A stretch of DNA of 43,312 nt from Clostridia bacterium (GTDB lineage Bacteria > Bacillota > Clostridia > Oscillospirales > CAG-272). Under the pieces are notes generated by a model. That model was not told where the DNA came from, did no database searches, and saw only the letters and a program-made list of their open reading frames with translations. The stretch covers positions 1 through 43,312 of the forward strand of contig JAFPWV010000156.1 of NCBI GenBank assembly GCA_017412675.1, read 5' to 3'. A program made the translations under genes and the position numbers. Positions 1-10,278 of this stretch are shown here, piece after piece. How positions within the stretch are numbered: the first letter of the stretch is position 1; each line of letters opens with the position of its first letter.

Positions 1-600
1 CCGCAAACCGGCCGTTCGGTCTCATAGATCTGTTCCAACTCACACGGAGACTTTAGCAACTGATCTGTCTGATTTTCTGAATGCCTTGGTGTTTCCTTCA
101 TTTTCCGCTAGCTTGTTGCTATAAACAGCTCCATTCTCCTCTTAGAAAACCGAGACGAGGGCAGCGCCTTTAGCTTTTATGTTTCGGCCTTCTTCGCAGC
201 CCGGATCAGTCGCTTTTTGGATTCCCGTGCGTTTTTGTCCAGAAGAGGTAGTCAAAGCCATGAGTGCTCCCGTGAAAGACGTCGACCGACGACTCCCGTT
301 TCGTTCAGCCGCCGCACATAAGTCAGCGTCTCGTCGTAAAACGGCTCCCCGTCCTCGATATATGTATAGCGCGTCGCAGACTGGAGGAATCGCCGGCCCG
401 GGCGGGACTCGTATAGGGTGGTAGCTCTCGAAAAGGACTGCAGCATCTTCATGGTCTCGGGTTCGAATCGAAAGACGAATGCTCATGCTGCCGGATAAGA
501 ATGGATGATGTACAAAAAGGCCCATCGGAAATCGACGGGCCTTTTGCAATGCTGCCGGCATGATCCGAAAAGACGAAGTGTCTCTCCGGTCAGCCTCAAA
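1..600. other. Left-edge stretch with no confident gene
   Basis: I see no complete gene here. On the minus strand, one frame from about 485 down to 252 reads like protein (it contains the segment YTYIEDGEPFYDETLTYV). It has no recognisable start with a ribosome binding site and ends at a stop. Below it the same frame stays protein-like but is interrupted by several stops, then opens again from an ATG at 101 and runs off the left edge. This could be a decayed gene followed by the start of a partial gene, or chance open frames in GC-rich DNA. The only confident element is the terminator hairpin at 515-545. Confidence 0.4.
515..545 (-). terminator. Rho-independent terminator of the surface-protein operon
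   Basis: AAAAGGCCC at 515-523 pairs with GGGCCTTTT at 537-545. The stem continues inwards as TCG/CGA across one A-C mismatch and closes on a GAAAT loop. Read on the minus strand, the second arm ends in a run of five T, as in an intrinsic terminator. It lies about 80 bases past the stop codon of the giant surface protein. Because of the symmetry it could also stop plus-strand transcripts. Confidence 0.8.
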
Positions 601-623
601 TCATGAATGAGACGGTATTTGGT

Positions 624-3600
624 TCAGTATGCCATCGCACGCATTCTGACGTCCTCTGCGACGGTTTCCGCGGCACGTTCGAAGGAGTTGGCCGTGGAGG
701 TCCTCTTCAGCCTTGCAAACCGCATCAGCATCGTCGCGACCTGCGCGCGGGTGGCTTCCGTCTTCGGGCTCAGGAGCGTGTCGCTGATACCCTTGATGAC
801 GCCGGCGCCGACCGCCCAGCGGAACGCGTCGAGCGCCCAGCCGGAGACGGTATGCGCGTCGGTAAAGGCTTCGAGGGAATCGTACGCGCTCGTGTCGATG
901 CCGCGATGCTTCGCGTACCGGTACAGGATCGTGACGATCTGCTCGCGCGTGACCAGATCGTTCGGACCGAAGGTATCCGCGTCGTAGCCGGTGACGATCC
1001 CGTTCTCGGCAGCCCACGCGACCGCGTCGGCATACCATGTTCCGGGAACCACATCGTCAAACGCGGAGGCGGACCACGGGAGCGGTTCCCCTTCCAATCT
1101 CCAGAGCATCGTGACGATCATCGCGCGGGTGGTCTCCGTGTTCGGCGCGAAGGTGTTGGGACCGGTGCCGTTCATGATGCCGTTGTCGAGCGTCCATCGC
1201 ACGCCTTCCTCGTACCACGCGCCGCTCGTCAGATCGTTGAAATCGATATAAGCGGGCGTGTCGGAAGTTATGGGGGCGGGTTCAGGTTCGGTCGTTTCGG
1301 CAGCCGGATTCTCCGTCTTTGTGGGCGTTGTATCCTTCTTTCCAGGAATGACCTGCGGGATATACGGGAAGCTCGCACTCGACGGCGTTCTCGGGTTCGT
1401 CACGCTGACGTCGACCGTCTTGATCGGCTGACCGTCCGTCCCGATCGGCGTCGCCGTCTTGACCTTTACGACGGCATCCGACGCAGCCGTACGGGACTTC
1501 ACTTTGAATTTCAGCAGCGCGGCGTTGAACGCAGCAAACGCGCTGACCGGGACCGTGAGCGTCTTGGTGCGCGAATCATAACGCACGCCGTCCGGGAGAG
1601 AATCCTCGTCCAGCTCGAGCACGTCCTCGTCAAAGTCCAGCGTGAGCTCGACCGCTTCCAAGGCGTCTTCATCGGCAAGGTCTTCCGAAATCGTGACCGA
1701 AACCTCGGCCTGACTGCTGCCGTTCTGCACGACAGGCTTGTCCACCTCGACTTCGATCTCGCCGATCGTTCCTTCGACCGTCACCGGAATGCTCACGGTC
1801 TGACCGCTCGAAAGCATGGTCGCCGTCAGCGTGGTCGTGCCGGAGGAGATGCCGGTGACGTTGCCGTCCTTGTCCACCATGGCGACGGACGGGTCGTCCA
1901 CCGTGTAGAGCACGCTCTCGGTATCCCGGATGAATGCGTTGGAATCGTAGTCCGCCTCCAGCTCGACAGTGTCGCCCGCCGCGAGGGTCGCGGGATTCCC
2001 GTCATTGAGCGAGAGATTCATCGGCGTCTTCATGTTGATGAAGAACTGATCAGTCGTTCTGTAGGGCCGGTCGCGCTCGTCCTCGACGATCGCCTGCACC
2101 GCGTCGTAGCCGCAGAGCCGGAAGACGGATGCGGGCAGTGTTACGGTTTTCTTCACGGTATGGCTTTCGCCTGCCGCGAGGCCGGAGATGTCCTCCTCGA
2201 TGAGAAGGTCGTCGTCCATGCCGTAGTCCTCCTCGAGGTCGCCATAGAGCGCCTTGAGGTAGAGATCCGCGCGCATGCCGGCGGGAGCGGGAGCGTTGCC
2301 GGTGTTCGTGACCGTGTATTCCACGTCGAACGCGTCGCCGTTCTGCTCGAAGCGGTTCACGGTGATCTCATACTGCGGCGCGGTCTCGAAGGGCTCGGAG
2401 AAGGACTCGACAGGTTCTTCGTAGAAGCTGCCGTCTGCCTTTCTCTCGGAGATCACGGCCATGAAGCCGTATCCGTCCGCACCCTCCGCGGGAACCGTCC
2501 ATTTGAAGTTGGTCTCCCTTGCGGTATTGACCTGGACGATCTCGTCCGAAAGGAACGAATGGATCGGTCCGCCGTCCTTCATGCCGTCTTTGACGACGTA
2601 GAATTCGACATCGCAGCCGTAAGCCGCCGTCAGACCGACGTTTTCCACGATCGCTTTCACGGTGATCTCATCGCCCGGGAGCGGGCTGTCGTCCGAGTAT
2701 CCGAAGATCGTCGCTTCAAGGGATCCGACGGGGGCGCAGCGCGTGATCATCAGATCGCTTTCGGAGGGATAATACGGGGAACCCACGAAATAGGTCACTC
2801 CGTCGACTTCCTTCCATCCCGCTCGGCCGTCGATCACCATCTGCTCAAGCTCTTCCTGCGTATCCGCGAGGAGCATATCGTACTGATTGTGCACGATGAT
2901 CAGGCCGCCATCGTCCGCAAGCGCAATGGACACGCCGTCGTGATACAGGTTGTCGCGGGTCAGGCGGTAGGGTTTCGACCAGCGCACGGGCTGGACGGTC
3001 CCGCCGCCGTTCGTTTCCGCGAGCGCTTCCTCCTTGATGCGCGCGGTGGCGAAGATCTCTACGCTGGTCTTGGAAACATCTTCGTCGATCGCTTCGTTGT
3101 AGACCTTGTCCAGCACGGTGTCGGTCCAGACGACGTAGAGGTTGTCGTCCGCGTCGGTGATGATCTGGTAATCCGTCACGTTCAGATCGCCGCTTGTCGT
3201 GGCCGAACCGAAATCCACCTTCTGGACGTCCAGCGTGTAGGCCGGATCGAGCGTGCCATCGTCGCGCAGCGCATACCGGAAGTTCAACTCGGAATACCCG
3301 TCGTAGTCTTCAAAGTTGTCATCCGATACCTTGGCGTTCAGAAGCTCGGAGATGTTCAGGTAGCGCAGACCGTCGTTGTTCTCGCGCCAGAAGAGCCATG
3401 TGCTCCCGCCCGAGCGGATGAGCTTCGGCTGGGCCACTTCAACCGCCTCGGTGTAATCGTAGATCTCGAAACCACTCTTCTGGCGGTCGGGAATGTTGAT
3501 GTCGGACGAAGTGATTTCGCCCGCCACCTTGACGGGAACGTAGGTCTTGTGTTGCTTGAAATTGTAGAACTGGACGTAGAGCTCACGGTCCTCGGTGGTT

Positions 3601-6600
3601 TCCGCGTTGAAGTCCCGGTCCGCCGTGAAGGCGTAGGCCGCCAGTCCGTTGTAGCCGTTTGCGACCGTCAGATCGTAGATCGGCGGGTCGGTGAGACCAT
3701 GGAACGAGGTCGCGAGGAAGCGCTGACCGCCGTACTGTTCGAGGAACTTCTTGATCGCCGCCTCGTTGCCGCCGAACGCTTTGCTCTCGTGATCGTACAG
3801 ATGATCGCGCACCCAGCCGACCGGCGCCTCGTCCCCGTCCTCCTGCGTGCCGTTGTACAGCATGTAGCACATGACGGAGTATGTGCTGTCGGGATCGGCA
3901 TAGGGGTTCACGTTGTCGATAAGCTTTTCGTCGAGGGATTCGTATTCCTTGGAATCCTGTGCGGTCTTGGTGTAGAGAACGATGTAGTCCTTCGTTTCCT
4001 CGTCCCAGACCACCTTCGGATCCGTATCCTCCCATTCGTCGTCCGTGAGCTGTACGATGGGTCCGAAGGTCCCGGAATCCTTATCGAACTCCGCGCAGTA
4101 GATGTCGAGGAGGTTGGAAAGCCGCGAGGGATCCTCTTCCAGCTCCATCTGCACGATCTCGTCGACGAAATCCGGACCGATCTTTTCCGTCAGCTCTCCG
4201 CGGACTTCTTCGATCAGACCTTCGTATTTCTCCGGATCGATGGAGGTCCACGCCACGATGACCTTGTCGCCCGCGTCTGCGAGGTAAGGTGCGGTATCGA
4301 TGGTCATGTCGTCCTGCACGGTCTCGGGTTTGGTGAAATCGTTTGTATTCGCGTCGTAGATCGTCCACATCAGTTTCCCGGCCTGCAGACGGTCGCGGCT
4401 ATTGTCGTCGTCGAGGAAGAACATGAGGTAGCGGTTATCACCGATGGATTGGATTTTCGGATTCGTCCCGGCGTAGGCGTTCTCCATGATGGTTCTGCTT
4501 TCGACGGGGGAGAACGCGCCCATCAGATCGCCGACCTCGTCTGCGACCCACCGGCTGTCCACATGATCACGGATATAGAACCGGTTCTGGTTCGTGTCGG
4601 CCTCCAGGTAGGCGAGACCTTGCCACACACCTGCCAGCCCTCCGGCACGGAGCCAGTTGATGAAGGTGACCATATCTTTATCGATGATCCCGTTATCATA
4701 CGCGTAGTCCCGGATATCCTGCCAGAGATCCCGGATATCGTCCGCGTCGCCCAGACGATTGTCAACGAAATCCCAGTATTGCTTGATCAGATTCAGGGTA
4801 TGGGTACGGGCCTCGCTCGACCCCTTGCCCTTGTTGATCTGCTTCTCCACGACCTGGATGCACTTCTGGCCGCGCTGGATCTCCTGCATATACTCGCCCC
4901 AGCCCGCGCTGAGCGGCAGAGGCCATGAATAGGAGAACACCGGAATTGTGATGAACATTAGATTGAGTTCTCCGAAGAACGTGACGTCGGTCGTCAGCCC
5001 CCATCCGGTGCCGATCTGGGGCAGCCACTCCGCCATCTGGTTGCTGTAGCCGAAATCCATGCCCAAGGTGACGCCGGCCCGTGCGCCGAAGATTTTATAG
5101 TAGCCGATGCCGAACGCCCCGGTAGCCTGAACCCTGCCTTTGAACTCAAAGGTGAAGCCGAAGTCCTGTCCTGAATGATGCTCCGCGCTCTCAAAGGCCT
5201 GGCGGGTCTTCTCCGGATCCGCACCGCGTCCGAAATAGACCTCGACGCTGCCCTGTGCCTCAAGGTTGTAGTAAATAGCCGGCGCGCCGGGGACCAAACC
5301 GTTGTAACCGGCGTTGATCCTCGCGCCGATGAAACCGCCCGCGCCCATGAAGACCATGTCCGTGGTCGTCTGCGGTTTGTCGCTGCCCGGCACGTACGTG
5401 TCGATGCACATATAGCCGTAATCGAGGTACAGGCCGACGTAAACAGCGAAGGTGAGATAACCGCCCACCCATTCCGACTGGTTCTGCCTCATGACTTCTT
5501 TGTCATAACTCCAGACGACCCTCTCAATATTTCCGACCACATTTCCCTCTGCTGCCGCTTCCGCGGAGCTGGCAAAAGAGCTCAGCTCTCTTGCATTTTT
5601 CCAGGACCGGTACGGGTCGACCATTCTCTGGTAATGGCCCATGAGTCCTTTGGTCGCCACCGCGGCCAGCTTGAACCGGACCGCGCCGTATGTGTTGTAG
5701 CTGATGTCGAAGAACATGGAGAACCCGATGCCCTTCAGCCGCGGGTCGCCTGCGCCTTTGCCCAGGTTTCCTTCTGCGCCCGCGATGAGGCCGTCGTCTT
5801 CCGGCGTGTACGGTTCAAAGTCACCGCCGCCCAGTTCGTCGACATCCTCCATGATCTCCGCCGCCGTGGTATCGCCCGACATCTTTCTGAGGAAGTTGAA
5901 GGAGCGGATCGCTGCGGTGATCTGGCCCATCCATGGGAACTGCCCGAAGCTGGCATGCGTATCGCCTCCCGCTCCGGTCTGCATGAAGGACTGGAAGTTG
6001 GTGATGTTGAACTCGAAGGTCTCGGGTTCATAGTCCTCCATCGTGAAGACGGAGACGCCGGTGGAAATGGGATCATAGACCATGTCCACGTCCCCGAGAT
6101 CGGGATCGAAGCTGAACTTCTTGTCCGTCGTCAGTTGGACGTAGAGCACGTCGCCCGCCGTGTACTGATCGGGAGCGTCCGGCGTGAACTTCTCGATCGT
6201 AAGCTTGTATGCGTCGGTATCCTTGTCGTAGGTCACTTCTTTGCTGTCGAGGTTCCATTGTCCGTGGATCATCTTCGTGATCGGGTTCCGGAAGAAGAAC
6301 GTCACGTCCTTGATATGCTCGAACAGGGTCTCGCTGCCGTAGGCGTAGGGCTGTCCGTCGGTTACATAGACGGAGATCTCCACCTTCTTGCCGGTCATCT
6401 CGAGCGCGGAGATGACGTCCGAAACCAGGGAATCCTGATAGACCCTGACGCCGGTGAAGCGTGCGCCGTTGGCCGACCACGAGGGGATCTCGGGGTACTG
6501 GCCCAATACGTTGATCGCGTCGTAGGTCTTCCACTCGCCGCTGTACGGATCAAAGCCGGACAGGGACGTTTTCTTCGCCCGCGTGGTCGGGAGCTTCACC

Positions 6601-9600
6601 TCCTGGATGCGCGAGGAGCCGTTGTAGGTCACGAGATACCGGAGGGTGGTCCCACCGACGAGGAGCTGCGGAGCAATGGTGAAGTCCCCGTTCGTGTCCG
6701 TAAGGCTGCCGTAAAGACCCGCCTGGACCGGCACGTTCTCCGCGATCTCGAAGAGATCCGAGTCTCCGCCGCCGGAGAGGATCATGCCATAGGAATACAC
6801 CGTGCCGGACACTGCGTAATACGCGTGGTTCGACGCGGTCCGGTCGACGGTCAGCGTGACTTTGTTGTCCGCTGCGGCCACGCCCGTGCTCAGATAGAAG
6901 CACGTGCCGGAATACTGCTGGGAATCGCCCGGCAGGCTCCAGAGGGGAACGTCGGCGCTGTCAGCCGGGAAGGCATACAGCGAGAAGAGCTCGTTCGTGA
7001 GCACGTTCGCCGCGACACGGTAATGCCATGTCGTCCCGTCGAGCCACTTATCCTCCGTGTCGAAGATGCCGGAGGCGGTGTTGAAGTAAGCGAGGTCCTC
7101 GTCTTCCACGAGCACCGTGACCGCGTTTGCTGTTTCGGCAAAGGTCGGCTCGAAGACATAGTAATATCCCCTTGACGTGCCGTTGCGGCCGACGGTGCTC
7201 AGCTCGAAGCCCAGCGAGCCGTTGATGTAGTTTTCGCTGTCGCTGTCGTTGAGGAGCACACCGTTCTTGTGATCGAAAAGCTGATAGGACACGCCGGCAG
7301 GAGAGAGACCGCGCTGAACGCCTGCATCCGTCATTTCCGTGCGGAAGTTCAGCACGTCGCCCGCATGGAACTGGTAGACGCCGGGGAGGAGCTGGCCGTT
7401 CTCGCCGATGTCCGAGAGCTCTTTGCCGGCGCGGAACGCCTTCGCGGCCTGTCTGGTCGGGAAGAACGCGATGTAGTCGATATCGACTTCATCGCCCACA
7501 TTCATGTTGCCGTCTCCGGATTTCCACATGGGGTCGAGCCGGAACCAGTTGATATTTCCGGACCACGTCGACATCGTCAGATCCGCGCCTTTATACGCGT
7601 TGGCAGTCGCGATGTTTTCCGCGGGGATGCTGATGATGTACGTATGCCACTCCTCGTCCTGCGCCAGATTGATGTGGACGCAGTCCTTGCCCCGGATATT
7701 CGTGTTGGAGCCGACGCAGGCAAACAGCTCGATGGCGTTCGCCTCGCACCGGTTTCTCGCCCGGACCTTTACCCACGCTATGTCGGCGGCATCCTCCACG
7801 GGTGTGTCGACGGAAATGCGCGGGTCTTTTGCACTTCCGTACGCTCGGAAGACGTAGTATCCGAAGCGATTGTCGCCGTACCCATCGGCCATGTGGTGCC
7901 AATCCAAATCACCGACGGCGTGCCCGAGCATAATTTTGTCCATCTCATAGCCTGCATTGAAGTCCCAGAGAAGGGTGGGCTTATTCGCGTTGTAGTCCTC
8001 GGCGCTGATCCCGTCGGCATACAGGGTCCCGTACGGGTTGTCCCGCACCTCGATCTCAACCTCCACATAGTCGAAGACGGGACGGACGGTGATGTTGCCT
8101 TCGGTTTTGGTATCGGTCGTCGTCCAGCGGATGTACCCGTCCTTCCCCAGCGAGTCGATCTGATCCTTCGTCAGCGTATAGGTGACGGAGGAGGAATCGG
8201 TGCCGCCGGACAGCGTGATCCGTCTCCAACTATCCGAATCCGCCTTCTTCACTTCGATGCCGACGAGCCGGACCTGGTCCGTCGACGCAATCTGGTTAAG
8301 GGTGAAGTCCTCGTTCATGTAGCGGCTGAACGTCCGGCGCAGGTTGTCGCCGACCGTGAAGCCGAGGTTTGCGACCCCGCCGCCCGCGAGAGGCAGGGGC
8401 TTGGGATCCTCCACCGTGAAGTTGAACTTTCTGAGGATCATCTGGACGCCTTCGATCCAGAGTCTCACGTGGCAGTCCCGAACCAAAGAGTAGTGGTTCT
8501 CATAGTTCCAGGTATAGATACTGGCCCATACCGATTCCTCCGCACCGCCGAAATACTGATCGTAGGTTTTCGTATCGGAGTTTCCGTCGGGAAGGCCCAG
8601 ATCTACGTCCGAAAGGCTCTGATTCTGCTTATTATAGATGTCCACCCCGACCTTGGCGCTCGCCCAGTTCCGGTAGGTGTGATACGTCAGCCGGAACCCG
8701 TCGTAGGCATAACCGTCGAGCAGATAGAAGTCGATGCCGGCGTTCGTCTTGGTCTGGTCGTTCTTCGTCCGGGCGTAGAAACCGTAGTTGCTGCTGCGAT
8801 ATTCCGTCTCATGCCCGTAAGTCTTTTTGCAGCGGTCCTTCAGATTGATGAGATCGCTAAGGACCACGTCGTCGGCCATCAGCTCTGCCTCGGGATCGAT
8901 CTCCGCCGCGGGGATGACGACATGGACCGTGGGCTTCACGATCGTGCAGGGAGAAGTCAGGAGCGTATTGAGGGTGACATAGAAGTCCTTCCGCTCCGCG
9001 CTCCGGGCCGCGGGCAGCTTGACGGTGCGCTCGGTGATACCCATCGGGAACCAGAGATCCGCCCCCACGCCGCCGTAGTCCGTGCCGGTTTCCGCCGAGC
9101 CGTCCCAGGAGGAGAGGTTCACGCCGACCATTTTGTTGATCGCGCCTTCGCGGACGACGGTGATATAGGCGTAGCCGTCCACGACTTCGATCTCGGTCTC
9201 CTTCATGCTGACGATTACGGGCTCGGGTTCGTCCTCATCGAAGATCGTCACGTCGGTCATGAGATGCTCGTCCGCGATCTCCGTGTTTTCCGAAGGATCG
9301 CGCAGGAGGATGAAGAGTTCGCTGTTGCCGTCGTTCCGTTCAGAATACTTCGGCGTCAGAACGAGGAATTTCGCTTCCTCACCCGCGTCGAAGTGCAAGC
9401 GGAATTCCTTGCCGGGATAGCACTCCTCGGCAAGAACGGCGGCGTCGTTCTCCTCTTCCCCGTCTTCCGCGGTCTCATCCGGGTAGAGGAGCGCGCTCAG
9501 GGACGCCATCCCCTGCCGGTCGGAGACAGTACCGGTGAAAGCATTGCGCGCTGCGCGCAGTTCTCCAGTTGCGCTGTCGCCGTAATCCACGTCGGCAGGA

Positions 9601-10193
9601 TCGACCGGCTCCGCGCTCAGAGAGGGCGACGGGGCGTCCTCGTCTTCGATCGGGTTGCCGTTCTCGTCGAGCGGCGTCGCGGTGACGCGGCCGACGACGT
9701 TTTCATCGACGTCCACGATATCCATGCCGCCGTTCAGATAGATGATCTCGCCGAGCTGTTCTTCGGTGCCCTGTTCGACCTCGTCGATGGATTCGGTGTT
9801 CTGAACGAGATCCACGAGGGAGACATCACCGTATTCCATCACGGCGTCTGTCTTTTCCTTGTAGATCTCGAAGGTGTAGTTCTCGCCCCAATGGGACGTG
9901 AGGTCCACGACCTTGACGGTCACCTCCGCCTCTTCGCTCAGATCGCCGGTCCTCTGCACGGGAATATAGACTTTTTCCCGGCTGGTTTCATTGAGATAAT
10001 AAGCGGACTGCGCAAAGAAGAAGTAGTTGCCCGCGTCCTTGAGCTCCGACGGGACCGAAAGCTCGATCTGCTCCGCCGGGTTGAGCGCGCGGTCAATCGC
10101 TTCCGCCGCAGAGGCAAGCGAAAGCTGAGCCATCTCCAGAATCATCAAAACGGAGAGCAGCGCTGCAAGGATCTTTTTTCCCGCTTTTTTCAT
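624..10193 (-). CDS. Giant secreted surface protein with Calx-beta-like, Ig-like, cohesin-like and SLH domains
   Basis: The 3189-aa protein starts with a Sec signal peptide (positively charged MKKAGKK, hydrophobic core, likely cut after SAAEA near residue 32). Approximate layout: Calx-beta-like strands around 330-415; a carbohydrate-binding-like jelly roll around 740-915; a glycine- and aromatic-rich beta-strand block around 1480-1760; a propeller-like part around 1920-2445 with repeated 'IVAWTS/YVVWTD' strands; two CARDB-like repeats around 2485-2720; a bacterial Ig-like (Big_2) domain around 2726-2804; a cohesin-like domain around 2808-2918; a Thr/Pro/Glu linker; and three SLH repeats from about 2980 to the end (GAWYEEGVRWTLDNGIMNG, GTWYADAVAWAAENGIVTG, SGWALDAFRWAVGAGVIKG). 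The SLH repeats imply non-covalent anchoring to secondary cell-wall polymer. The start has the ribosome binding site GGAGTGAGGT. It is the last gene after the exporter and precursor peptide, 85 bases below the peptide stop with no terminator between. A role as adhesin, glycan binder or peptide receptor is inference only. Confidence 0.8.
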   Translation of the reverse strand: MKKAGKKILAALLSVLMILEMAQLSLASAAEAIDRALNPAEQIELSVPSELKDAGNYFFFAQSAYYLNETSREKVYIPVQRTGDLSEEAEVTVKVVDLTSHWGENYTFEIYKEKTDAVMEYGDVSLVDLVQNTESIDEVEQGTEEQLGEIIYLNGGMDIVDVDENVVGRVTATPLDENGNPIEDEDAPSPSLSAEPVDPADVDYGDSATGELRAARNAFTGTVSDRQGMASLSALLYPDETAEDGEEENDAAVLAEECYPGKEFRLHFDAGEEAKFLVLTPKYSERNDGNSELFILLRDPSENTEIADEHLMTDVTIFDEDEPEPVIVSMKETEIEVVDGYAYITVVREGAINKMVGVNLSSWDGSAETGTDYGGVGADLWFPMGITERTVKLPAARSAERKDFYVTLNTLLTSPCTIVKPTVHVVIPAAEIDPEAELMADDVVLSDLINLKDRCKKTYGHETEYRSSNYGFYARTKNDQTKTNAGIDFYLLDGYAYDGFRLTYHTYRNWASAKVGVDIYNKQNQSLSDVDLGLPDGNSDTKTYDQYFGGAEESVWASIYTWNYENHYSLVRDCHVRLWIEGVQMILRKFNFTVEDPKPLPLAGGGVANLGFTVGDNLRRTFSRYMNEDFTLNQIASTDQVRLVGIEVKKADSDSWRRITLSGGTDSSSVTYTLTKDQIDSLGKDGYIRWTTTDTKTEGNITVRPVFDYVEVEIEVRDNPYGTLYADGISAEDYNANKPTLLWDFNAGYEMDKIMLGHAVGDLDWHHMADGYGDNRFGYYVFRAYGSAKDPRISVDTPVEDAADIAWVKVRARNRCEANAIELFACVGSNTNIRGKDCVHINLAQDEEWHTYIISIPAENIATANAYKGADLTMSTWSGNINWFRLDPMWKSGDGNMNVGDEVDIDYIAFFPTRQAAKAFRAGKELSDIGENGQLLPGVYQFHAGDVLNFRTEMTDAGVQRGLSPAGVSYQLFDHKNGVLLNDSDSENYINGSLGFELSTVGRNGTSRGYYYVFEPTFAETANAVTVLVEDEDLAYFNTASGIFDTEDKWLDGTTWHYRVAANVLTNELFSLYAFPADSADVPLWSLPGDSQQYSGTCFYLSTGVAAADNKVTLTVDRTASNHAYYAVSGTVYSYGMILSGGGDSDLFEIAENVPVQAGLYGSLTDTNGDFTIAPQLLVGGTTLRYLVTYNGSSRIQEVKLPTTRAKKTSLSGFDPYSGEWKTYDAINVLGQYPEIPSWSANGARFTGVRVYQDSLVSDVISALEMTGKKVEISVYVTDGQPYAYGSETLFEHIKDVTFFFRNPITKMIHGQWNLDSKEVTYDKDTDAYKLTIEKFTPDAPDQYTAGDVLYVQLTTDKKFSFDPDLGDVDMVYDPISTGVSVFTMEDYEPETFEFNITNFQSFMQTGAGGDTHASFGQFPWMGQITAAIRSFNFLRKMSGDTTAAEIMEDVDELGGGDFEPYTPEDDGLIAGAEGNLGKGAGDPRLKGIGFSMFFDISYNTYGAVRFKLAAVATKGLMGHYQRMVDPYRSWKNARELSSFASSAEAAAEGNVVGNIERVVWSYDKEVMRQNQSEWVGGYLTFAVYVGLYLDYGYMCIDTYVPGSDKPQTTTDMVFMGAGGFIGARINAGYNGLVPGAPAIYYNLEAQGSVEVYFGRGADPEKTRQAFESAEHHSGQDFGFTFEFKGRVQATGAFGIGYYKIFGARAGVTLGMDFGYSNQMAEWLPQIGTGWGLTTDVTFFGELNLMFITIPVFSYSWPLPLSAGWGEYMQEIQRGQKCIQVVEKQINKGKGSSEARTHTLNLIKQYWDFVDNRLGDADDIRDLWQDIRDYAYDNGIIDKDMVTFINWLRAGGLAGVWQGLAYLEADTNQNRFYIRDHVDSRWVADEVGDLMGAFSPVESRTIMENAYAGTNPKIQSIGDNRYLMFFLDDDNSRDRLQAGKLMWTIYDANTNDFTKPETVQDDMTIDTAPYLADAGDKVIVAWTSIDPEKYEGLIEEVRGELTEKIGPDFVDEIVQMELEEDPSRLSNLLDIYCAEFDKDSGTFGPIVQLTDDEWEDTDPKVVWDEETKDYIVLYTKTAQDSKEYESLDEKLIDNVNPYADPDSTYSVMCYMLYNGTQEDGDEAPVGWVRDHLYDHESKAFGGNEAAIKKFLEQYGGQRFLATSFHGLTDPPIYDLTVANGYNGLAAYAFTADRDFNAETTEDRELYVQFYNFKQHKTYVPVKVAGEITSSDINIPDRQKSGFEIYDYTEAVEVAQPKLIRSGGSTWLFWRENNDGLRYLNISELLNAKVSDDNFEDYDGYSELNFRYALRDDGTLDPAYTLDVQKVDFGSATTSGDLNVTDYQIITDADDNLYVVWTDTVLDKVYNEAIDEDVSKTSVEIFATARIKEEALAETNGGGTVQPVRWSKPYRLTRDNLYHDGVSIALADDGGLIIVHNQYDMLLADTQEELEQMVIDGRAGWKEVDGVTYFVGSPYYPSESDLMITRCAPVGSLEATIFGYSDDSPLPGDEITVKAIVENVGLTAAYGCDVEFYVVKDGMKDGGPIHSFLSDEIVQVNTARETNFKWTVPAEGADGYGFMAVISERKADGSFYEEPVESFSEPFETAPQYEITVNRFEQNGDAFDVEYTVTNTGNAPAPAGMRADLYLKALYGDLEEDYGMDDDLLIEEDISGLAAGESHTVKKTVTLPASVFRLCGYDAVQAIVEDERDRPYRTTDQFFINMKTPMNLSLNDGNPATLAAGDTVELEADYDSNAFIRDTESVLYTVDDPSVAMVDKDGNVTGISSGTTTLTATMLSSGQTVSIPVTVEGTIGEIEVEVDKPVVQNGSSQAEVSVTISEDLADEDALEAVELTLDFDEDVLELDEDSLPDGVRYDSRTKTLTVPVSAFAAFNAALLKFKVKSRTAASDAVVKVKTATPIGTDGQPIKTVDVSVTNPRTPSSASFPYIPQVIPGKKDTTPTKTENPAAETTEPEPAPITSDTPAYIDFNDLTSGAWYEEGVRWTLDNGIMNGTGPNTFAPNTETTRAMIVTMLWRLEGEPLPWSASAFDDVVPGTWYADAVAWAAENGIVTGYDADTFGPNDLVTREQIVTILYRYAKHRGIDTSAYDSLEAFTDAHTVSGWALDAFRWAVGAGVIKGISDTLLSPKTEATRAQVATMLMRFARLKRTSTANSFERAAETVAEDVRMRAMAY

Positions 10194-10278
10194 GGATCGT
10201 GTACCTCACTCCATCGATTTGGGTGGTTTGCTGTTTTTCTGTTTGTGGGAGATTCGCGTTGTGGGATATTCGCGCCGA

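Noticed and set aside
603..4928. Open frame of 1441 codons on the plus strand opposite the surface protein
   Set aside because: The composition is rich in Arg, Val, His and Asp, with no motif. The minus-strand frame has a signal peptide, Ig-like and SLH domains and a terminator.
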